NCBI GenBank assembly: GCA_017992055.1
Contig: JAGOPK010000010.1
Span: forward strand, 108,659 to 172,658
Length of the DNA: 64,000 nucleotides
From: Burkholderiaceae bacterium
GTDB taxonomy: Bacteria; Pseudomonadota; Gammaproteobacteria; Burkholderiales; Burkholderiaceae_C
Direction: 5' to 3'
A program made the translations under genes and the position numbers. Numbering within the stretch: position 1 is the stretch's first letter; each line of letters starts with the position of its first letter. Below, in pieces: positions 57,517-64,000 of this stretch. A model generated the notes under the pieces. The model was not told the DNA's origin. It made no database searches and was given only the letters and a program-made list of their open reading frames with translations.

Positions 57517-58908
57517 ATGACCAAGGAAGTCCCATCCACTGCCATTGCTGATCGAGCTGCGAATTTGAAGCAGGTTGACGTGTTGCTGCTGCGAGCCTTG
57601 CTGCAGCGTTTGCCTCCGGGGCAGTCCGTCGTACGCCTACTCAACGCGCAATTGGCGCTGGCAGTAAAACGCACGCCTCGCACGGTGCAATGTTCGCTCA
57701 AGCGTCTTGTGGCGGCGGGGTTGGTTATCCGAGAGGCTCACACCTCGCAGGGCAAGTCGAAGGCCATCGGCACTGAAGTGACTTGGCCATTGAGCTACGC
57801 CGCTGAGTGCCAATGCTCGCCAATTCAAGTGATCGAATCGCTCGGCGCAGCGGTCACGGCAGCGACGCGCCGCCCTAAGAAGTCGCGGGCCAAGCGTTCG
57901 TTGGACGCCACCGTGTCAACTGGGCGCTTCGAGTATCGACATTTGCGGGCAGCGCATCGTGTTTCTCACCTGGCCGACGCTGTGCCAGCAGCGCTGGCAG
58001 ACTGCGAAGCCTTTGTCGAGTTCCTGGCCCGGGGCTTCAGCAGGAGTGCAACTCCTGTGGAAATTCATCTCTTCGGCCTGCGCAGGAAGGTGACGGACGG
58101 CGAGCGGGGTGCACCCGCGCCTCAGCTCACTACGGAGTTGGTAGGCACCTGGGGTGCGCCCTGGCGCTGGGCGAGTCACCTTCGTCGATGCCTCGGGGAC
58201 AGCAAAGACGTCGCCGAGGCCATGTTCCGCGTCGAGGATGACTGCCATCCTTTGCTCCTCGTCGACGATGTTCGAGCGCCGGCCTTGAGTCGAATTCCCA
58301 AGGGCTCTGCAGTCGTTGAAACCTCCCCCGGCTGCTACCAGGTCTCGGCGTTTGCGCCGCGCAATCTCAGGCCACAGGAGCGCCTGTTTGCCCAGCGCGC
58401 ACTGATCGCATTGCTGGGTGGCGATCCGGCCGCCAAGAGCTCTCGCCAACTGCGCCGGATGCCTGGCTCCGTCAACAACAAGAATGACATTGACTGCGCG
58501 TACGTGGCCCGGCTGGTCAGCGTCGACAACGCGCCTCACTTCGACGAAGCCACCCTGCAGAAGCTGCTCAACGAGGGCTGGGTGCTGTCCATGGGCGGAG
58601 AATCGGACCTGCGGCAAACCCCTGAAGCGACCCATACCCCTTCAGCGTTGTCAGGCAATTGTCGTGAGGGCGCTGACACCACCCAGAGCGGACGCGACAT
58701 GCGCATGGTGATGCGGCGCCTGGCCAACGGCGAGGCGGAGTCTGTGGTTCGCCGCAGCCTTGAGCGCTCGGCCATGCAGCGTGGCAAAAGCCTGAGCTCA
58801 GCCACAGGAAGCCGTGGCTACGTGGGCGCAACCATCGCGAAGGCCAAGAAGTTCCTGGCGGAGCGTGGAGCCTTGCCCAGGCTTGCAGTCCGAGCAGCGG
58901 GCCAGTAA
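57517..58908 (+). CDS. RepB-type primase/replication protein
   Basis: This 463-residue protein has an N-terminal winged-helix-like part (about 15-90, SVVRLLNAQLALAVKRTPRTVQCSLKRLVAAGLV) and a C-terminal primase-like part with CHPLLLVDDV (about 235-250) and RQLRRMPGSVNNKND (about 310-325). The R-x-P-G-S-x-N-x-K element is characteristic of RepB/archaeo-eukaryotic-type primases of plasmids and islands. The ATG at 57517 is preferred, with GGAG 9 bases upstream. It suggests the island, or a part of it, once replicated autonomously. Its flanking genes (56293-56832 and 59051-59587) are paralogues of each other. Confidence 0.65.
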   Translation: MTKEVPSTAIADRAANLKQVDVLLLRALLQRLPPGQSVVRLLNAQLALAVKRTPRTVQCSLKRLVAAGLVIREAHTSQGKSKAIGTEVTWPLSYAAECQCSPIQVIESLGAAVTAATRRPKKSRAKRSLDATVSTGRFEYRHLRAAHRVSHLADAVPAALADCEAFVEFLARGFSRSATPVEIHLFGLRRKVTDGERGAPAPQLTTELVGTWGAPWRWASHLRRCLGDSKDVAEAMFRVEDDCHPLLLVDDVRAPALSRIPKGSAVVETSPGCYQVSAFAPRNLRPQERLFAQRALIALLGGDPAAKSSRQLRRMPGSVNNKNDIDCAYVARLVSVDNAPHFDEATLQKLLNEGWVLSMGGESDLRQTPEATHTPSALSGNCREGADTTQSGRDMRMVMRRLANGEAESVVRRSLERSAMQRGKSLSSATGSRGYVGATIAKAKKFLAERGALPRLAVRAAGQ

Positions 58909-59050
58909 GGCGAGACGAACGGCCCGCAACTGGCGTCGAGGCCAAGCGCTGCCGCTACAACGATTGAAGAGTGCTGGCCAATTGAAGCGGCGAGCGCTTC
59001 ACCCACTCAACAACCTCAAGGCACCGTGGGACGAATCTGCAGCGCAAGTC

Positions 59051-59587
59051 TCACCTCGTCCCATCAGCACCGAGCAATGGAGCCGTGGGGGCAGATCGCG
59101 ACTGGGCAATCCGTGACATCAGATCGTTGGATGCCGCAGCCATCGAAAGCGCCCGGATGGCCTCAAGGCCCCCGCGTCGCCGGACGTGCGCGAACCGGAC
59201 GCACGATGCGAGGGCGCCGACCCCCTTCATCAAGTCCGGGTCACAGCCGGCGACCAGCGACTTCAGCTCTGCATTGAACGGCCCCCAATTGCGGTAGCGC
59301 ACAGCAAGCCCACCGTTGTCGTGAAAGTAGGTCACGAGATACAGCCAGCGGTAGGGCGCACGGTCGTGGTGGCGCTCACCTTCAAAAATGAAGTCGCCGG
59401 GGTGTACTTCAATATCGCCCCGAGGAAGAAAGTCGCCGGGCAAATTTTCTGGGGCCTTGACTCCCCCCGGCATGGGCAGGCGGTCATCCACCCGCACGAT
59501 CTTGGCCCAGTAATCGTAGTTCTCGAGAGGCCCGCCGATGAAGGACCAAACAGACTGAGGGAAGTTCGATGTAGGGCTCACGAGCAC
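59051..59587 (-). CDS. Unknown protein, paralogue 2 of a flanking pair
   Basis: This 178-residue protein is related to the gene at 56293-56832. Shared features are YDYWAKI, GDIEVHPGDFIFEGE (about 55-70), YRWLYLVTYFHDN and DPDLMKGVGALASCVRFAHVRRRGGLEAIRAL (about 112-145). Identity looks moderate along the whole length, so this is an old duplication rather than a recent copy. It starts at a GTG; a second in-frame GTG lies two codons later. It converges with the primase gene. The hairpin array lies upstream of it. Confidence 0.65.
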   Translation of the reverse strand: MLVSPTSNFPQSVWSFIGGPLENYDYWAKIVRVDDRLPMPGGVKAPENLPGDFLPRGDIEVHPGDFIFEGERHHDRAPYRWLYLVTYFHDNGGLAVRYRNWGPFNAELKSLVAGCDPDLMKGVGALASCVRFAHVRRRGGLEAIRALSMAAASNDLMSRIAQSRSAPTAPLLGADGTR

Positions 59588-59662
59588 TCTCCCGGAAGTA
59601 GGGGACTGATCAGCACCTCAGAAAGATGCCGAATCAAACCGCTGCACCTCTGCAAATAAATT

Positions 59663-59705
59663 GGGGCAGCCCATCGGACTGCCCCGTGAATCCACCCGAA
59701 GGTGG
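59663..59705. repeat. Two small hairpins leading the array
   Basis: GGGGCAG, nine-base loop, CTGCCCC (59663-59685), and CCACC, CGAA, GGTGG (59692-59705). They precede the 58-60-bp periodic hairpins and may be degenerate members of the same array. Confidence 0.45.
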
Positions 59706-59711
59706 AGAGTC

Positions 59712-59916
59712 GAACAAAGCCACCTGCGTGGTGGCGAACAAGACGCTGCTACCGAAGCAGAGCACCGTTTTCTTCTAAGCCACCAAGATGGTGGCGAACC
59801 CTGTGTTGAGGCTTGCGCCTGAACACTTCCTTCTAGGCCGCCTATTCGGCGGCCAACTTCAGCGAGCCTCAGGGGCAGACTCGGTTTACTTCTAAGCCGC
59901 CTTAACGGCGGAGGAC
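59712..59916 (+). CRISPR. Degenerate type I-F-like repeat array (no cas genes nearby)
   Basis: Four 28-nt repeat-like units lie at 59712-59739, 59772-59799, 59830-59857 and 59889-59916, with intervening segments of 32, 30 and 31 bp. This is the repeat/spacer geometry of type I-F CRISPR. The units share CTTCTAAGCC-type starts (units 2 and 4), a GCC-rich stem-loop and ends such as GCGAAC. The stems differ from unit to unit but stay complementary: GCCACC/GGTGGC in units 1 and 2, GCCGCC/GGCGGC in unit 3, CCGCC/GGCGG in unit 4. Active CRISPR arrays have near-identical repeats, so this is a relic, an array tail, or another kind of structured repeat. No cas gene is in the window. Confidence 0.45.
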
Positions 59917-59920
59917 ACTG

Positions 59921-60244
59921 CGCCCTTGTACAGCAGGAGCGCCGCTTCTCGACTTCGACAGTTTGCCGAAACATCCCCGCAGGCGGGGAGAAACGAGTGC
60001 GAGATATCACTCGGTTGGCGAAGCGCAGCCGTTTCCAGCTTTACCTCGGTTACGAACCATCCCCGCGAGCGGGGAGCTTATGCGCCCTTGTACAGCAGGA
60101 ACGCAGTTTCTCAACTTCGACAGTTTGCCGAAACATCCCCGCAAGCGGGGAGAAACGAGTGCGAGAAATCACTCTGTTAGCGAAGCGCAGCCGTTTCCAG
60201 CTTTACCTCGGTTACGAACCATCCCCGCAGGCGGGGCGCGAATG
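59921..60244 (+). repeat. Tandem duplication of a 162-bp structured unit
   Basis: Two copies, 59921-60082 and 60083-60244, are about 90% identical. Each contains two GC hairpins CCCCGC-NN-GCGGGG with two-base loops (AG, GA, AA, AG over the four), a GAGTG...CACTC stem and a GCGAAGCGC element. Hairpin-to-hairpin distances are 86, 76 and 86 bp. The hairpins resemble type I-E repeats but the spacing does not fit a CRISPR array. The unit could be a duplicated small structured RNA. Confidence 0.7.
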
Positions 60245-60744
60245 GATGCAATAAATCGTCACGCCAGTGGAGGCCTACTTTATAAGGCATTCCTCCAACA
60301 TCCCGATTTTGCCGAGGCGAATCGGTAGCAGAACGATGGTCTTGCATCCTGTTGACTCACGCGTTTGTGTGAATCGACAGAACGAACTTTACGCGAATTC
60401 TTCGTCCGCGCAATGAGAATCTGGCTCTTTGGGCAAGGTGCATTTCTGGCCCTGCCGGCACTGCCAAGCAGAAAACAATGCCTCTCGGGTTGATAACTGA
60501 TCAGGTAGTACTTCAAAGTGCGCAGGAAGAGTATCAAAATAACCTCGAAATACTCTTCGTCGCGCGTTGATCGCAACAATCATCGACGCGCGGCATCAGC
60601 TTTGTCAGGCTGGCAATGATGTTGCGTTTCGGCAACGTCGGCGATTGAGTGCCCTCACGGCGCAGCCTCCTCTCTGCTTCGGCGTCGGGTCAGCGCTGCG
60701 AGAGCCGATGCAGCCTCGACAATGGTCGACAGGGAGCACATCGA
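60245..60744. other. Gene-poor region before hsdR
   Basis: About 500 bp of lower-GC sequence after the tandem repeat. A 99-codon leftward open frame at 60280-60579 has no recognisable motif and I do not call it. The hsdR ribosome-binding site AGGGAG is at 60731-60736. Confidence 0.4.
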
Positions 60745-63159
60745 ATGAGCATGAACGAGGCTGACACCCGTTATCACCTGATCGATCCCGTCCTGCGGGC
60801 GAAGGGCTACGTCAGCCGCGACCACGTCACGCTGGAAACGGTCCTGACCCCGCCGCCCGTGGAGCCCAGTGGCCCCAAAGGCCGGCGCCGCAAAGGTCCT
60901 GGCCGGACCGACTACCTGCTGTGCGTGAAGCTCGACAGCGCCCCCAAGCCCATGCCGGTGGCCGTGCTTGAAGCCAAGAAGGAAGCCGATGACCCGCTCA
61001 CGGGCATGCAACAGGCCCGCGGCTACGCCGACACCCTGCGGTTCGACGTGAAGTATGTCTTCGCGACCAACGGCCACAAGTACGGCGAATACGACCGTTT
61101 CACCGAGCTGATCACCGGCCCCAGCCCCTTCACTGACTTCCCCGAGCACGCAGCCCTCACGGCGCGCTTTGCCAAGGACAGCGGGCTCGATCTCACGCAG
61201 CCCGCCGCAGCCTTGCTGTTCCAGGCCGACAGCCCCGCCTGGTCAGCCAGCCGCTACTACCAGGACGCAGCCATCCGCGCCGCCTTCGAGAAGATCCTGG
61301 CCGACCAGCAGGCGGGCAAGGCCCCTCGCGTGTTGCTGACACTGGCCACCGGTGCGGGCAAAACCATCATCGCCACCAATCTGCTTTGGCGCATGTCGCA
61401 GGCCGGCCAGTTGCCCAAGCCCGCGCTGTTCCTGTGCGACCGCGATGAACTGCGCGGCCAGGCCTACAACAAGCTCAAGGCGGCGTTTGGCGACAACGCG
61501 CGAATCGTCAAGACCGAGAAAGGCGGCAATGCTGCTGCCAACGCCCGGGTGCACATCGCCACGTACCAAACCCTGGGCCTGGACGATGACGAAGGCTTCG
61601 CCAGCTTCCTGACCGAGCACTACGGCGAGGACGCTTTCAGCGTCATCATCGTTGACGAGTGCCACCGCTCGGCCTGGGGCCGGTGGTCGGAGGTACTGCG
61701 CCGCAACCCCAACGCCATCCACATCGGCCTGACGGCCACACCGCGCAAGCTGGAGCAGTCCGACAAAGCGTCCAAGGAAGACCTGGAGATCACGGCCAAC
61801 AACCGCGGGTACTTCGGTGAGCCGGTGTACGAGTACACGCTGATCCAGGCGCAGGAAGATGGCTACCTGGCCGCCTGCGAAATCGTCAAGCGCAAAGCCA
61901 GCATCGACAGCGCCACCTTCACCAAGAAGGAAGTCCTGGACGCTGGCGTGAAAGACATCAAGACCGGTCTGCCCTTGACCGAGGACGACCTGACAAAGGA
62001 CGAGTACACCGGCAAGGATTTCGACAACGAGTTGTTCATTGACCTGCGCACGCCCAAGATGTGTGCCGACCTGTTCCAGCTGCTGTGCGACAACGGCGGC
62101 CCGGAGCAGAAGGTCATCATCTTCTGCACGCGCGAGATCCACGCCGACCGCGTGGTGCAGCAGATGAACAACTTGTACGTGCGCTGGTGCAAGGCAAACG
62201 GCCAGACCCCGAAGGACTACTACGCCTTCAAGTGCATGGGCGGCCCGAACAATGGCGCCGACCTGATCGAACCCATGCGCGGCTCGGGCGAGCGCGCCTT
62301 CGTGGCCTGCACCGTCGACCTGCTGGAGGCCGGTGTCGACATCGAGCGATTGAACGCCGTCGTGTTCTTCCGCTACCTGCAATCGCCGATCAAGTTCTAC
62401 CAAATGGTCGGCCGCGGCACCCGCATCCATGAGGAGACGCAGAAGTACAAGTTCTGGCTCTACGACTACACCGACGTCACCCAGCTCTTTGGCACCGACT
62501 TCATCACAAAGCCGCCGCGGCCGGGTGGCGGCGGCGGCAAGGGCAGTGGAGGTGATGGCGGTGGCGAAGGGGGCGGTGATGGCGATGGCCCGGCCGTGGG
62601 TGAGATGGGTGGCCAGCGGGTAAGCATCACGCCGCAAGGCCGCTTCATTCTTAGCCGGCGCGACGGCCGCGACACCCCCATCCCCGTTGACGAGTACCGG
62701 CGTGAAGTGATCCAACGCGTGATCGCTGAAGCGCACAACCTCGACGACTTCCGCGCGCTGTGGATCGAAACCCAGAAGCGCCGCAATCTCATCGACCACC
62801 TGCTGGGCGACAACTTCAGCCCCGAGGTGATCCGTGAAATCGACCAGATGACCGACTTCGACCTCTACGACTTCTTTGGCCACCACGGGTACCGCGCGCG
62901 GGCCTTGCGCCGCCCTGAGCGCGGCGACCTGTTCATCCGCAGCCAGCGCCCCTGGTTCGACAGCATGGACCCCAAGGCCGCCATCGTGATCCAGGGCCTG
63001 GGCCACCAGTTCGCGGTGGGCGGTACGGATGCGCTCGAGACACCTGCGCTGTGGGAGGTGCCGGAGATCAAGTTGGCCGGGGGCCTGGGGGCACTGCGTG
63101 CGCTGGGCAAGCCTACGGATGTGGTGCGTGATGCCAAGGGAAGGCTGTTTGGCGCATGA
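60745..63159 (+). CDS. hsdR: Type I restriction enzyme R subunit
   Basis: This 804-residue motor/nuclease subunit fits the HsdR/EcoEI-type. An N-terminal nuclease-like region carries GRTDYLLCV and AVLEAKKEADD (D...E-x-K, about 50-85). A DEAD/DEAH helicase follows, with motif I LATGAGKT (about 202), motif II IVDECHRS, motif III LTATPRK, and VDLLEAGVDIERL with QMVGRGTRIH in the C-terminal half. A glycine-rich linker (about 592-620) joins the motor to a C-terminal domain. It would cleave unmethylated DNA after translocation in a complex with HsdM and HsdS. The next gene starts within its stop (ATGA). hsdM is not upstream, so it should lie beyond the window. Confidence 0.9.
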   Translation: MSMNEADTRYHLIDPVLRAKGYVSRDHVTLETVLTPPPVEPSGPKGRRRKGPGRTDYLLCVKLDSAPKPMPVAVLEAKKEADDPLTGMQQARGYADTLRFDVKYVFATNGHKYGEYDRFTELITGPSPFTDFPEHAALTARFAKDSGLDLTQPAAALLFQADSPAWSASRYYQDAAIRAAFEKILADQQAGKAPRVLLTLATGAGKTIIATNLLWRMSQAGQLPKPALFLCDRDELRGQAYNKLKAAFGDNARIVKTEKGGNAAANARVHIATYQTLGLDDDEGFASFLTEHYGEDAFSVIIVDECHRSAWGRWSEVLRRNPNAIHIGLTATPRKLEQSDKASKEDLEITANNRGYFGEPVYEYTLIQAQEDGYLAACEIVKRKASIDSATFTKKEVLDAGVKDIKTGLPLTEDDLTKDEYTGKDFDNELFIDLRTPKMCADLFQLLCDNGGPEQKVIIFCTREIHADRVVQQMNNLYVRWCKANGQTPKDYYAFKCMGGPNNGADLIEPMRGSGERAFVACTVDLLEAGVDIERLNAVVFFRYLQSPIKFYQMVGRGTRIHEETQKYKFWLYDYTDVTQLFGTDFITKPPRPGGGGGKGSGGDGGGEGGGDGDGPAVGEMGGQRVSITPQGRFILSRRDGRDTPIPVDEYRREVIQRVIAEAHNLDDFRALWIETQKRRNLIDHLLGDNFSPEVIREIDQMTDFDLYDFFGHHGYRARALRRPERGDLFIRSQRPWFDSMDPKAAIVIQGLGHQFAVGGTDALETPALWEVPEIKLAGGLGALRALGKPTDVVRDAKGRLFGA

Positions 63160-64000
63160 CCGCTCAACTGACTCTAGGCGAATTGCTCATCGATATCCAG
63201 GCGGGAAGGAGCTTTCAGACAGCTGAGGTACCAGCAAGGCCTGACGAGTTTGGTGTGCTGAAGGTCAGCGCGGTGACTTGGTCCGACTTCGCTCCGCACG
63301 AAGCAAAGGCCCTGAAGGTTCAGTACGAGCCGGAGCCCCATCACCGTGTGCGCAAAGACGATCTACTGATCTCGCGTGCAAACACGAAAGAATTTGTCGG
63401 CGCGGTCGTCTTGGTAGACCGGGACTACCCACTTCGTTTGCTTTCTGACAAGACGTTGAGGCTTGTCGTCGACGAATCGCGGGTAGCCAAGGAATACCTT
63501 CTGTTCGCACTTCGTTCGCCGAAGGCAAGGCGACACATTGAACACTTCGCCACCGGAACAAGCGAATCGATGCGCAACATCGGACAAGGTGTGATCGCCA
63601 CCATTCCGATAGATCTCCCCTCGCTGCCGGAGCAGCGGATAGTCGCAGAGCGACTTCGCGTACTCTTCGCGGAAGCCGACGCCGCTCGCAAGGCAAGCTT
63701 GGATCAAGCTGACGACATCGCGCGGCTTCGGCTCTGCGTGCTCGCAGAGGTGTTTGCAGCCGTTGCAGGCGCCCCAACCAAAGTGCTTGGTGATCACGCT
63801 CCAACGACAAGCGGCAGCACTCCAGCGCGTGGCGTGAAGGAGTATTGGTCGCCCGCTGATATCCCGTGGATCAAGACCGGCGAAGTCGCGTTTGCGCCCA
63901 TCACGCAAACAGAAGAGGCGATCTCGGCGAAGGCGCTCAAAGAGTGCTCGCTGAACTTGCTGCCGCCAGAGACAGTGTTGGTCGCGATGTACGGCCAAGG
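63156..64000 (+). CDS. hsdS: Type I restriction enzyme specificity subunit, partial
   Basis: The window ends inside this gene, after about 281 codons. It shows an HsdS layout. The first target-recognition domain is at about 1-150 with LGELLIDIQAGRSF and DDLLISRANT. A central conserved helix at about 150-200 contains DLPSLPEQRIVAERLRVLF. The second recognition domain begins with WIKTGEV near 245. HsdS binds the bipartite DNA recognition sequence and positions HsdM and HsdR; the recognition sequence cannot be predicted. The start overlaps the hsdR stop by 4 bp. Confidence 0.88.
   Translation, partial: MTAQLTLGELLIDIQAGRSFQTAEVPARPDEFGVLKVSAVTWSDFAPHEAKALKVQYEPEPHHRVRKDDLLISRANTKEFVGAVVLVDRDYPLRLLSDKTLRLVVDESRVAKEYLLFALRSPKARRHIEHFATGTSESMRNIGQGVIATIPIDLPSLPEQRIVAERLRVLFAEADAARKASLDQADDIARLRLCVLAEVFAAVAGAPTKVLGDHAPTTSGSTPARGVKEYWSPADIPWIKTGEVAFAPITQTEEAISAKALKECSLNLLPPETVLVAMYGQ

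Noticed and set aside
59640-60260. Functional CRISPR-Cas locus
   Set aside because: Repeats are not identical, the GC-hairpin half has the wrong spacing, and no cas genes are in the window.
59926-60328. Overlapping open frames in all three rightward frames through the tandem repeat
   Set aside because: They reflect the duplicated 162-bp unit rather than protein coding; the sequence is dominated by conserved hairpins.
60280-60579. 99-codon leftward open frame before hsdR
   Set aside because: Weak composition and no family features; more likely chance in a lower-GC intergenic region.

Overview
The window looks like chromosome of a high-GC betaproteobacterium of the Burkholderiales (Rubrivivax/Ideonella/Leptothrix-like). 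The evidence is the very GC-rich coding style, an aerobic benzoyl-CoA (box) operon with a BoxR regulator, a polyhydroxybutyrate depolymerase-type esterase and a betaproteobacterial tRNA-Gly. No species can be named from sequence alone.

Region 1 (1-23126) is core-like, with very high GC. It holds the end of a chalcone isomerase-like gene, gph, a secreted protein of unknown function next to a Ser/Thr kinase, and an alpha/beta hydrolase divergent from boxR. Then come boxC-boxB-boxA, a patatin-like lipase and a second Ser/Thr kinase with a DUF4384-like tail. A two-partner secretion pair (TpsB/TpsA) follows, whose very large exoprotein ends in a caspase-like peptidase domain, then an OmpA-like lipid/peptidoglycan-associated protein, an esterase, and tRNA-Gly(GCC).

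Region 2 (about 23148-64000 and beyond) is an accessory island with visibly lower GC. It begins at the 3' remnant of a second tRNA and a 27-bp palindrome, followed by an AlpA-type regulator; no integrase is inside the window. Most of the island is defence-like. A leftward seven-gene operon (36608 to 24124) encodes a Wadjet/MksBEF-like SMC complex with a Toprim subunit (jetC-B-A-D order), followed by a DUF6361-like protein, a phospholipase D-like protein and an SNF2 helicase. A divergent WYL regulator of the BrxR/CapW kind probably controls it.

A rightward operon (37892 to 50927) is the most unusual part. It encodes a sigma-like regulator, an unknown protein, an ImmA/IrrE-UvrD-nuclease fusion, a multi-ubiquitin-like protein, an E1-like ThiF enzyme, a DUF6527 protein, and an AddB/AddA-like nuclease-helicase pair. 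I infer a ubiquitin-like conjugation module coupled to DNA end-processing machines.

The rest of the island contains a 1522-residue helicase-nuclease preceded by a small ribbon-helix-helix-like protein, a RepB-type primase flanked by two paralogous genes of unknown function, an unusual array of covarying hairpins (CRISPR-like spacing without cas genes) next to a 162-bp tandem repeat, and the start of a type I restriction-modification locus (hsdR, partial hsdS).
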